Below the pieces are notes generated by a model, which was not told where the DNA came from, made no database searches, and worked only from the letters and a program-made list of their open reading frames with translations. Shown one piece after another: positions 8,251 to 15,568 of a stretch of DNA of 64,000 bases (positions are counted from its first letter, which is position 1; each line of letters opens with the position of its first letter). The stretch spans positions 1 through 64,000 of the forward strand of contig JAILQT010000145.1 in NCBI GenBank assembly GCA_024698805.1, in the 5' to 3' direction. The stretch comes from Solobacterium sp. (GTDB lineage Bacteria; Bacillota_I; Bacilli_A; Erysipelotrichales; Erysipelotrichaceae). Position numbers and translations under genes: made by a program.

Positions 8251-10131
8251 ATGAAATATGAGATCAAAGACGGCATCCTGCTGAGATTCAACGGCCGGGG
8301 CATCGCAGACATACCGGATAATGTAACGGGTATAAAAGGCGATGCATTCCGGAATGCATCCGTATCGGAGATCACGATCCCTGCATCTGCGGAATCGATC
8401 GAAGAAGAATTCTATACTGTTAAATCAGGCGGTATTACAGTCAGGGGGGATAATGCGCATTTCAGCAGTTCTGAAGGCGTTCTTTACAACAAAGACAAGA
8501 CCGTACTGCTGCGTTATCCGGCATTGAAGGAAGCGGAAAGCTTTACTGTACCCGGTACGGTCCGTACGATCCGTAAAAAAGCATTCTCCGGCAGCGTGAA
8601 TCTGAGAATGATCCGTATTCCGGGCTCTGTTGAAACAATCGAAGACGGCGCCTTCTCAATGTGTGAGAACGTGGAAGAGATCCGTATCCCGTCCGGTTTC
8701 GCAGACGCAGGCGGTTCCATGTTCTATAACTGCAGGAAACTGAAGGGCATACAGCTGAAAGAAGGCATCACAGCGATCGGCCCGTATGCGTTCAGCGGGT
8801 GTGAGGGTATAACAGCGATCAGACTTCCTGAAAGTATCCGGGCTATTCATAACAGCGCTTTCTCGGAATGCAGGAACCTGGAAACGATCAATATTCCTGC
8901 AAGCGTGCAGCAGATCGGGGAAAGGGCCTTCTGCAATTGCGCTGCGCTGCAAGGGATCAGCCTGCCGGAGGGGATCACGGAGATCACGAAAGAGATGTTC
9001 TCCGGATGCGCAGAATTGCGGAAAGCGGATATCCCGGATACGGTCACAGCTATCAGAAAAAATGCGTTTTCCTATTGCAGGCAGCTGCAGGAGATCCGTA
9101 TTCCCGGTGCAGTGACCGTGATCGGTGACGGTGCATTCGAAAAGTGCAGCAAGCTCAAAACGATCCGTATCCCGGATGCGGTGACAGTGATCAGCCGGAA
9201 CATGTTTGCCGGGTGTTACAGCCTTGCGGAAGTGGATATCCCGGAAGGTGTCTCAGCGATCGCAGACAGTGCGTTCAAAGACTGTGAAAAACTGCAGACG
9301 ATAAAGCTGCCGGAAGGCGTCGTGTCGATTGGGGAAGAGGCATTCTCCGGCTGCAAATCCCTCACCGGGATCCTGATTCCGGACACGGTCAGGGAGATCG
9401 GCAGTAAGGCTTTTTATGAATGTGAATGCCTGCAGGAGATACATCTGCCGGAAGGGCTCGAAGCGGTCAATGAATCCGCATTCTACAGCTGCAGGAAACT
9501 GAAAACTGTGCATATCCCGGACAGTGTATCTTCCGTAGACAGGAAGGCATTCCAGTTCTGCAGCGAACTGGAAGAGATCCGTATTCCCGAAGGTGTAAAG
9601 ACCCTTGGGGATGAACTGTTCGGCTATTGCAGGAAACTGAAGAAATGCAGTCTGCCGGATACGCTTCTCTCGATCGGTGAACATGTGTTCCGTAACTGTA
9701 CGGGATTAGAGGAACTGCACCTTCCCGGCAGTGTTTCACTTATCAATGCCGGGGCATTCAGCGGATGTACATCGCTTTTGGACATCAATGTACCGGAAAA
9801 TGTGACCTCGATCGAAAAACAGGCATTCCAGGGCTGCAGCGGACTGAAAGAGGTGGTGCTCGGCGATGACTTCAGATATCTCGGCGACGAAGCTTTTTCG
9901 GGCTGCAGGGACCTGGTCATCGTCCGCTGTACATCGTCAGTCAGGATTAGCAGGGGTGCATTTGAAAACTGTGACCGCCTGCGGTCTGTATATATCAGGG
10001 ATGCAGCCGTGATCGGGGAAAACGCATTTGCCGGCTGTACGGATCTGCGGGAAATGGTCCTGGATGATCCCATCAGTGTCGGCGCCAATGCGTTCCGGGG
10101 CTGCAGGATGATGGATATACGCGGGGAATGA
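8251..10131 (+). CDS. Leucine-rich repeat protein, BspA/Treponema type (LRR_5), without signal peptide
   Basis: A 626-aa protein made almost entirely of about 24 repeats of ~23 residues with the pattern I-x-x-x-A-F-x-x-C-x-x-L-x-x-I-x-I-P-x-x-V, the LRR_5 (BspA-like) fold. A short non-repeat insertion (SSEGVLYNKDKTVLLRYP, about 70-87) interrupts the first repeats, as is common in this family. Most family members are secreted or wall-attached, but here the protein begins MKYEIKDGILL and has no signal peptide, sorting motif or membrane helix, so it is predicted cytoplasmic. It lies 26 bases after the second kinase and one base before the TraX gene. The setting suggests a scaffold or substrate for the kinases; this is inference. 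Ribosome site GAGGTGG before ATG 8251. Confidence 0.9.
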   Translation: MKYEIKDGILLRFNGRGIADIPDNVTGIKGDAFRNASVSEITIPASAESIEEEFYTVKSGGITVRGDNAHFSSSEGVLYNKDKTVLLRYPALKEAESFTVPGTVRTIRKKAFSGSVNLRMIRIPGSVETIEDGAFSMCENVEEIRIPSGFADAGGSMFYNCRKLKGIQLKEGITAIGPYAFSGCEGITAIRLPESIRAIHNSAFSECRNLETINIPASVQQIGERAFCNCAALQGISLPEGITEITKEMFSGCAELRKADIPDTVTAIRKNAFSYCRQLQEIRIPGAVTVIGDGAFEKCSKLKTIRIPDAVTVISRNMFAGCYSLAEVDIPEGVSAIADSAFKDCEKLQTIKLPEGVVSIGEEAFSGCKSLTGILIPDTVREIGSKAFYECECLQEIHLPEGLEAVNESAFYSCRKLKTVHIPDSVSSVDRKAFQFCSELEEIRIPEGVKTLGDELFGYCRKLKKCSLPDTLLSIGEHVFRNCTGLEELHLPGSVSLINAGAFSGCTSLLDINVPENVTSIEKQAFQGCSGLKEVVLGDDFRYLGDEAFSGCRDLVIVRCTSSVRISRGAFENCDRLRSVYIRDAAVIGENAFAGCTDLREMVLDDPISVGANAFRGCRMMDIRGE

Positions 10132-10132
10132 T

Positions 10133-10807
10133 ATGAAAAACAGAATTCAGTTCCTTGACGGGACAGTATTAAAGATCATCGCGATGATCAGTATGATCTT
10201 TGACCATATCGGGGATGCCTTCTTCCCGGAACAGACGTGGATGCGGATCATCGGCAGGATCGCCATGCCGGTATTCGCTTTCTGTGTGGCCGAAGGATTT
10301 GCGCATACCAGGGACAGGAAGAAGTATTTGCTGAGGATGGGTATATTTGCCCTGATCAGCGAGGTGCCGTTCGACCTGTTCGCAAAAGGTGATGTAAACC
10401 TGGTCCATCAGAACATCATGTTTACATTCCTGTGGGCGATGCTCGGTCTCACCTGTTATGAGAAGATCACGGAGAATAAAAAATCTGCAGCGAAAGCAGC
10501 CGGGATCGTTCTGCTCCTGGTGTTTATCATCATTTCCGCAATACTGCGGCTGGACTACAACATGACCGCATGCGGCCTGGTCATGATCTTTTACCTGCTG
10601 CGTGAAAAGAACATGTTTCTGCGGACCGGGGCTGCAGCCCTTTATCATATGGTCTTACGGAATGTGGGGATACACTGGTTCGGACTGCTGAGCTTCCCGT
10701 TTCTGCTTATGTATAACGGTGAGAAGGGGAAAGGCCTCAAATGGCTGTTCTATGTATTTTATCCCGGTCATATGCTGGCGATATGGCTGATAAAGATCTT
10801 ACTGTGA
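10133..10807 (+). CDS. TraX family integral membrane protein
   Basis: A 224-aa polytopic membrane protein. The opening FLDGTVLKIIAMISMIFDHI and the following GRIAMPVFAFCVAEGFAHT are typical of the TraX family, named from the F-plasmid pilin N-acetylase and related to membrane acyltransferases; most chromosomal Firmicute members have no tested function. About six to seven helices are visible. It starts one base after the LRR stop and ends 10 bases before the sugar kinase, so it belongs to the same operon. No conjugation genes are nearby, so a pilin role is unlikely. A surface or membrane acylation role is possible but unproven. Confidence 0.85.
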   Translation: MKNRIQFLDGTVLKIIAMISMIFDHIGDAFFPEQTWMRIIGRIAMPVFAFCVAEGFAHTRDRKKYLLRMGIFALISEVPFDLFAKGDVNLVHQNIMFTFLWAMLGLTCYEKITENKKSAAKAAGIVLLLVFIIISAILRLDYNMTACGLVMIFYLLREKNMFLRTGAAALYHMVLRNVGIHWFGLLSFPFLLMYNGEKGKGLKWLFYVFYPGHMLAIWLIKILL

Positions 10808-10817
10808 GGTGAATACT

Positions 10818-12353
10818 ATGAATTATTATCTCGGCCTGGATAACGGCGGAACGAACACCAAGGCTGCGCTGTTTGACGCAGAAGGAAAAGAGATCGCGGT
10901 ATATGCGGTATCCGCATCTGCCATAACGGAGAGAGCCGGCTTTGTTGAGCGGGATATGGAACAGATGTGGGAAGATAACTGCCTGGTCATCCGGGAGGTG
11001 ATCCGCAAAGCAGATATCCTGCCGGAAGAGATCAGGGGCATCGGCATCTGCGGACACGGGAAGGGCATGTACCTGTGGGGAAAGGACGAGAGTCCTGTGC
11101 GTATGGGGATCATCTCGACTGACAACCGCGCCTATGCCTATGCGTCAAAGTGGAAAAAGGACGGTACGGAAGACAGGGCATTCGAATACTCTTACCAGCA
11201 TGTGATGGCCTGCCAGCCGCCGGCACTGCTCGCGTGGCTGAAAGACAATGAACCGGAAAGCTATCAGGATATCCGCTGGATCTTTGAATGCAAGGATTAT
11301 ATCCGCTTCCGCCTGACGGGTGAAGCACGTGCGGAGATCACGGATTACTCCGGCACAGGCCTCATGAATCTGGCGGAAAAGAGATTCGATGAGAGGCTTC
11401 TTGCATTGTTCGGCATCCCGGAAGTCCTGGATGCGCTTCCTCCCCTGTGCGGTTCAACCGAGATCGCCGGTCATGTGACGACAGAAGCTGCGGAAAGGAC
11501 AGGCCTGAAAGCAGGCACACCGGTCATCGGCGGCATGTTTGATATCAATGCCTGCGCGATCGCTTCCGGTGTCTTATCCCCGGATCGTATATGCATGATC
11601 GCCGGCACATGGTCGATCAATGAATACCCGAATCCGGAACCTGTACTTGACGGTACGGTACTGATGAATTCCCTTTTCTGCATCGAACCGTATTACCTGA
11701 TCGAGGAATCCTCCCCTACCTCGGCAGGCAATCTGGAATGGTATATCAATACACTTCTTCCGGAACTGCGAGCAGCAGCTGACGCAGAAGGGAAAAGCAT
11801 CTATGATCTGATCAATGAGCATGTTGCGTCAATTCCTGCAGAGCGGTTCGTTCCGATATTCCTGCCGTTTCTGATGGCGTCCACTGTCCATCCCAATGCG
11901 AAAGCCTCGTTTATTGGCCTGTCGGTAAGCGATACCAGGGAGGTCATTGCCCGCAGTATTTTTGAAGGGATCTGTTACGGACACCGTTACCATTACGAAA
12001 AGCTCCTGAAAACAAGGAGGACAGCACCGGAAGTGATCCGTCTTTCGGGCGGTGCAGCCAATTCCGAAGTATGGACACAGATGTTCGCGGATGTTATGAA
12101 GACGCCTGTGGAGACAGTCCGGGCAAAGGAGACAGGGGCACTCGGATGTGCCATCGCTGCTGCCGCGGCTGCAGGAGAGTACGATTCCATTGAAACTGCC
12201 GTCCGGAATATGTCGGAAACAGGCAAAAGGACAGAACCGGATCCGGATACCTGTAAGTATTATGATGAACGGTATGGTTTATACTGCAGGATCATTGAAC
12301 AGCTGGATCCCCTCTGGGATGATATCCAGAAGAACATAGAAAACAGGTTATAA
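10818..12353 (+). CDS. FGGY-family carbohydrate kinase, L-xylulokinase-like
   Basis: A 511-aa cytoplasmic kinase of the FGGY family that should phosphorylate a ketopentose or related sugar with ATP. Seen: the N-terminal phosphate loop LGLDNGGTNTKAALFD, GIGICGHGKGMYL, the mid-protein GGMFDINACAIASG, AGTWSINEY, and the late LSGGAANSEVWTQMFADV motif. The overall pattern (VERDMEQMW, SSPTSAGNLEW) resembles enterobacterial L-xylulokinase LyxK more than xylulokinase XylB. A GTG at 10809 is in frame, but GAGGTG there serves as ribosome site for ATG 10818. It is the last gene of the kinase/LRR operon, with no isomerase or sugar transporter beside it, so its link to the kinases is unexplained. A strong terminator follows. 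Confidence 0.82.
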   Translation: MNYYLGLDNGGTNTKAALFDAEGKEIAVYAVSASAITERAGFVERDMEQMWEDNCLVIREVIRKADILPEEIRGIGICGHGKGMYLWGKDESPVRMGIISTDNRAYAYASKWKKDGTEDRAFEYSYQHVMACQPPALLAWLKDNEPESYQDIRWIFECKDYIRFRLTGEARAEITDYSGTGLMNLAEKRFDERLLALFGIPEVLDALPPLCGSTEIAGHVTTEAAERTGLKAGTPVIGGMFDINACAIASGVLSPDRICMIAGTWSINEYPNPEPVLDGTVLMNSLFCIEPYYLIEESSPTSAGNLEWYINTLLPELRAAADAEGKSIYDLINEHVASIPAERFVPIFLPFLMASTVHPNAKASFIGLSVSDTREVIARSIFEGICYGHRYHYEKLLKTRRTAPEVIRLSGGAANSEVWTQMFADVMKTPVETVRAKETGALGCAIAAAAAAGEYDSIETAVRNMSETGKRTEPDPDTCKYYDERYGLYCRIIEQLDPLWDDIQKNIENRL

Positions 12354-12357
12354 CATG

Positions 12358-12390
12358 AAAAAAAGATATCGGCGATTCGATATCTTTTTT
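12358..12390. terminator. Bidirectional rho-independent terminator
   Basis: The arms AAAAAGATATCG and CGATATCTTTTT pair around GCGATT, with A and T runs on both sides. It lies between the convergent sugar kinase and lipoprotein genes and can serve both. Confidence 0.85.
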
Positions 12391-12393
12391 ACA

Positions 12394-13017
12394 CTATTTG
12401 ATCAGTGCCTTGTCGATGATCTGGAAGTTCGCACGGTGCAGATACAGCGCTTTCCCGTCGACCATCAGTTTTGTGAATTTAGGCAGGTCATCCGGTATGG
12501 ACCAGGTGACCTTTTTGCCGGTGAAGGCATAGATCGGATAGCCCGTCTGGGACTTGATGACAACGACCATCTGTTTGCCGAATTTGTTCTTCACACTGTT
12601 GACCAGACCGGATATTGCCGGGCTGTCCAGAATGGAACTGCTTTCGGAATCGATGCCTTCTACGCGGAAGTCCACGACAGGTGTAAGCCCGTCTTCATAG
12701 AAGATCATCGTATCCCCGCAGGACAGCATCTCATGACCGTCGATCGTCAGTGTGATCACGGAGCTCAGCGTGTTGACATAACCGCTGGATTCCTGGGAAT
12801 TGTCATACGTGGCTTCCTGGACGATATTGCCGGAAATGTCGATCTTTGAGCCCCTTGTCGTTAATACCTTTGTTCCGAAATTGTCAAATGTGTCGATCGT
12901 ATAGGTGTTGCCGAAGATGTGACCGTTGAAGTCATTTACTTTCTGCTGGATGGATCCGCATCCGGTCAGGACCGCAGCCATAACGACTGCAAGAATTGCT
13001 GTATACAGTTTTTTCAT
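12394..13017 (-). CDS. DUF5052-like lipoprotein
   Basis: A 207-aa predicted lipoprotein: signal MKKLYTAILAVVMAAVLTGC with the lipobox cysteine at 20. The mature part (FGNTYTIDTFDNFGTKVLTT, ...TLTIDGHEMLSCGDTMIFYE) matches my memory of DUF5052, a family of small surface lipoproteins in Erysipelotrichia and relatives with no known function. It stands alone, convergent with the sugar kinase and divergent from the oxidoreductase at 13106. A TATAAT-like element (minus strand, near 13045) may be its promoter. It should sit on the outer face of the membrane. Confidence 0.75.
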   Translation of the reverse strand: MKKLYTAILAVVMAAVLTGCGSIQQKVNDFNGHIFGNTYTIDTFDNFGTKVLTTRGSKIDISGNIVQEATYDNSQESSGYVNTLSSVITLTIDGHEMLSCGDTMIFYEDGLTPVVDFRVEGIDSESSSILDSPAISGLVNSVKNKFGKQMVVVIKSQTGYPIYAFTGKKVTWSIPDDLPKFTKLMVDGKALYLHRANFQIIDKALIK

Positions 13018-13105
13018 ACTATCTTTCTCCGCACTTATTATACTATTTCCCCATCGATTGTATTCTTTCGAATATAATTGAAGAGATTAAGAATGGGGGA
13101 ACATA

Positions 13106-14479
13106 ATGAATATCCTGATATTGAACGGATCTCCTGCAGGCAGGGACAGCATCACACTGCAGACGGCTGCGTACGGAAAGATCCTTTTCCCGGAACATAT
13201 ATATACAGAGCTGGATGTCGGCCAGAGGATCAAAAGCTATGAAAAGGATTTTGCGGAATGTGAACAGGCACTGCTGGAGGCTGACCTGATCCTGTTCTGC
13301 TATCCGGTCTATACATTCCTTGTACCGGCGCAGCTGCACCGCTTCATTGAGATCATCAAAGAGAGGAATATCGACCTTACAGGCAAATATGCGACACAGA
13401 TCTCCACATCCAAGCATTTCTATGATATTACCGCGCACCGGTTCATCAAGGACAACTGTGCGGATCTTAAGATGCGGTATATACGCGGCCTGTCCGCGGA
13501 TATGGAAGACCTGCTTTCAAAGAAAGGGCAGGAGGACGCAGAGTCCTTCTTCCGGTATGTTTTCTGGAATATGGGGAACAACATTTCGGAGCCGTATGTG
13601 CAGTATCCTCAGACCGGGAAAGAACTGATCACTGCATCGGATACGGAAGAGAATCCCGTAAAGACAGGCAGGGCTGTGATCGTTACAGACCTTACCAATG
13701 ACACAGACGGCAGGCTGCAGGCAATGATCAGAAGATTCCGCAGCAGTGTTCCGATGAATACGGATGTCGTCGATCTGCAGGAGTTCCCGTTTGCGGGCGG
13801 CTGTCTTGGCTGCTTCAACTGTGCTGCATCGGGGAAGTGCATCTACAAAGACGGATTCGACGCATACCTGCGTGAGAATATCCAGACATCGGACGCGATC
13901 GTCTATGCATATACGGTAAAAGACCATTCCATGGGATACCGCTTCAAGCTGTATGATGACAGGCAGTTCTGCAACGGGCACAGGACCGTTACGATGGGCA
14001 AGCCTGTCGCATACCTCGTGGACGGACGTCTTGATACGGAAGAGAACCTGCGGACACTCATGGAAGCGAGGTCCCAGGTAGGCGGCAACTTCCCGGCAGG
14101 CATCGCCTCGGATGAACACGATCCGGATCAGGAGATCGATGACCTGGCTGCGTCGCTTGCCTATGCGGTGAACCATCATTACGAGACGCCTGCCAATTTC
14201 TACGGTGTCGGGGGAATGAAGATCTTCCGAGACCTGATCTGGCAGATGCAGGGACTGATGAAAGAGGATCACAGGTTCTACAAGGAACACGGGTTCTATG
14301 ATTTCCCGCAGAAGAAGAAAGGCATGATTGCAGGCATGTACGCCGTCGGGGCGATGATGCAGAATGAGAAGATCCGTAAGAAGATGGGATCCAGAATGAC
14401 GGAAGGCATGATCATGCCCTATAGGGGTGTACTGAAAAAAGCAGGAAAGAGAGCGGGGAGAACATCGAAAAAGAAATAA
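13106..14479 (+). CDS. Tandem flavodoxin-fold NAD(P)H-dependent oxidoreductase / iron-sulfur flavoprotein-like
   Basis: A 457-aa soluble protein with two flavodoxin-like halves. The N-terminal half begins MNILILNGSPAG, the FMN-binding loop of the NADPH-dependent FMN reductase family, with ILFCYPVYTFLVPAQL at 70-90. The second half starts near 184 (RAVIVTDLTNDTDG) and carries FAGGCLGCFNCAASGKCIYKD, a Cys-rich loop like that of iron-sulfur flavoproteins and multimeric flavodoxins. The C-terminal ~90 residues are basic (ending GKRAGRTSKKK). Either half could bind FMN; the cysteines (CxxCxxC...C) could hold a cluster or be redox active. Ribosome site GGGGGAAC before ATG 13106. Monocistronic. The substrate is unknown. 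Confidence 0.78.
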   Translation: MNILILNGSPAGRDSITLQTAAYGKILFPEHIYTELDVGQRIKSYEKDFAECEQALLEADLILFCYPVYTFLVPAQLHRFIEIIKERNIDLTGKYATQISTSKHFYDITAHRFIKDNCADLKMRYIRGLSADMEDLLSKKGQEDAESFFRYVFWNMGNNISEPYVQYPQTGKELITASDTEENPVKTGRAVIVTDLTNDTDGRLQAMIRRFRSSVPMNTDVVDLQEFPFAGGCLGCFNCAASGKCIYKDGFDAYLRENIQTSDAIVYAYTVKDHSMGYRFKLYDDRQFCNGHRTVTMGKPVAYLVDGRLDTEENLRTLMEARSQVGGNFPAGIASDEHDPDQEIDDLAASLAYAVNHHYETPANFYGVGGMKIFRDLIWQMQGLMKEDHRFYKEHGFYDFPQKKKGMIAGMYAVGAMMQNEKIRKKMGSRMTEGMIMPYRGVLKKAGKRAGRTSKKK

Positions 14480-14515
14480 TCGTGAAGTGACCGTACTGAT
14501 CAGACGGATAAAACG

Positions 14516-14543
14516 AAAAAACACTGCCCAAGGCAGTGTTTTC
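14516..14543. terminator. Bidirectional rho-independent terminator
   Basis: AAAACACTGCC and GGCAGTGTTTT pair around CAA between two convergent genes, the flavoprotein and the RpiR regulator. Confidence 0.85.
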
Positions 14544-14586
14544 ATGATGCAGTGATCATCAATGATATTACAGCTGCAGTAAATAA

Positions 14587-15342
14587 TTATTTTTGCTGCC
14601 TCAGCTTCTTCTGAATATTCTCTATGACCATTTCAATCGCAAGAAAGAAACAGATCGCGTCATCCAGCAGATAAGGGCTGCCGGAATGAGAAGCGCTGGG
14701 AAGCAGGAATATATGGTCTGCATGACTGTTTAAGGAAGTATTCGGATTCATTGTAAAAAGGATCACGCTGACTCTTTTTGATCTGAATACATCCAGACTG
14801 TCTGCCAGTACTTTTGCGCCGGAAATGGAAAAAACAGCCAGTATGTCCCCTGAACCGAGGATACCCTCATTACTGCGAAGGACGCTGTCATCACCTGTAT
14901 AGGTCGCGTCAATATGATTTCTGCTAAGACGGAAAGCCATCTGCTGGGCAGAATATCTTGAATGATCCCGGCCGTAGCATAGTATCCGCCGTGCATGTGC
15001 CATCAGATCGCTGATCACAGACAGCTCCGTGCTGTCTGTTTTGCGAAGCTGATCGATACAGGACTGGTAGATATCCAATGCAGTAAGATCCTCTGCGGAA
15101 TCATCAGTATTTGCGGTCTCGTATTCTCTGAGCACGGTTTTCTGAAAATCGATGAACCCGGTAAAACCGAGCTTCTGGCAGAAACGGATCACCGCGCTTC
15201 TTGAGACATTGCATACATCAGCGATATTGTTGCTTGAGAATCGCTGCAGGTCATACGGGTATTTCAGTATGTGGTCTGCGATCCTTCTTTCGTTTTTTGA
15301 GAAATCAGGCAGCATTTCCTGTATTTTTTCCAAAGTCTTCAT
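14587..15342 (-). CDS. RpiR/MurR-family transcriptional regulator (HTH + SIS)
   Basis: A 251-aa regulator. Residues 1-75 form the HTH_6 domain (NERRIADHIL, NNIADVCNVSRSAVIRFCQK); residues ~100-240 form a SIS sugar-phosphate-binding domain (AHARRILCYGRDHSRYSAQ, ILAVFSISG). Such proteins sense phosphosugars and control sugar operons. It is transcribed away from a PTS EIIC and sulfatase operon, its likely target. Start ATG 15342 was chosen over earlier in-frame codons because GGAGGTG lies just upstream. Its promoter (TTGAAC, 17 bases, TATATA on the minus strand, 15398-15370) is covered by the perfect inverted repeat at 15389-15410, which suggests autoregulation. The effector is perhaps a phosphorylated sulfated or amino sugar. 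Confidence 0.9.
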   Translation of the reverse strand: MKTLEKIQEMLPDFSKNERRIADHILKYPYDLQRFSSNNIADVCNVSRSAVIRFCQKLGFTGFIDFQKTVLREYETANTDDSAEDLTALDIYQSCIDQLRKTDSTELSVISDLMAHARRILCYGRDHSRYSAQQMAFRLSRNHIDATYTGDDSVLRSNEGILGSGDILAVFSISGAKVLADSLDVFRSKRVSVILFTMNPNTSLNSHADHIFLLPSASHSGSPYLLDDAICFFLAIEMVIENIQKKLRQQK

Positions 15343-15369
15343 TTTCACCTCCGAGCGGACCATATATAT

Positions 15370-15398
15370 TATATACCAGCCAGAGATAATGTGTTCAA
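15370..15398 (-). promoter_or_regulatory. Promoter of the RpiR-family regulator
   Basis: On the minus strand TTGAAC (15398-15393) is followed by 17 bases and TATATA (15375-15370). The -35 lies inside the inverted repeat at 15389-15410. Confidence 0.6.
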
Positions 15399-15410
15399 AA
15401 ATGAACACAT
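15389..15410. promoter_or_regulatory. Operator 1, perfect inverted repeat, probable RpiR-family binding site
   Basis: The arms ATGTGTTCA and TGAACACAT flank four A residues, a perfect 9-base inverted repeat. It overlaps the -35 of the regulator promoter. The TTCA...TGAA core fits the kind of site bound by RpiR-family proteins. Confidence 0.7.
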
Positions 15411-15412
15411 AT

Positions 15413-15424
15413 TTCATTTTTGAA
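15413..15424. promoter_or_regulatory. Operator 2, partial inverted repeat
   Basis: TTCA, four T, TGAA: the same core as operator 1, centred 19 bases from it and so nearly on the same helix face. Confidence 0.55.
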
Positions 15425-15493
15425 CGCACAAAAGGAAAGAATAAAGCAAATTAACGAGAAAAAGTCCAGATATAAACAAATATTTTGACTTTA

Positions 15494-15512
15494 ATGTTGC
15501 AAAACTGAACAT
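15494..15512. promoter_or_regulatory. Operator 3, imperfect inverted repeat at the PTS promoter
   Basis: ATGTT-GCAAAACTG-AACAT shares the TGTT...TGAACAT ends of operator 1 and covers the -35 hexamer of the PTS/sulfatase promoter, a good position for repression. Confidence 0.5.
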
Positions 15513-15525
15513 ACAGCATTATACT
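15497..15525 (+). promoter_or_regulatory. Promoter of the EIIC/sulfatase operon
   Basis: TTGCAA (15497-15502), 17 bases, TATACT (15520-15525). It lies 44 bases upstream of the EIIC start, with operator 3 over the -35. Confidence 0.7.
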
Positions 15526-15568
15526 GTGATCATGGATGAATACTCATTGGAGTGGAAAGGGGAAACAA

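Noticed and set aside
8251-10131. Regularly spaced DNA repeats of about 69 bases, suggestive of a CRISPR-like or minisatellite array
   Set aside because: The repeats are in frame and encode 23-residue leucine-rich repeats; the DNA units are diverged and there are no unique spacers.
10133-10807. TraX as a sign of an integrated conjugative element
   Set aside because: No relaxase, type IV secretion, integrase, att repeats or other plasmid genes are present. Chromosomal TraX homologues are frequent in Firmicutes.
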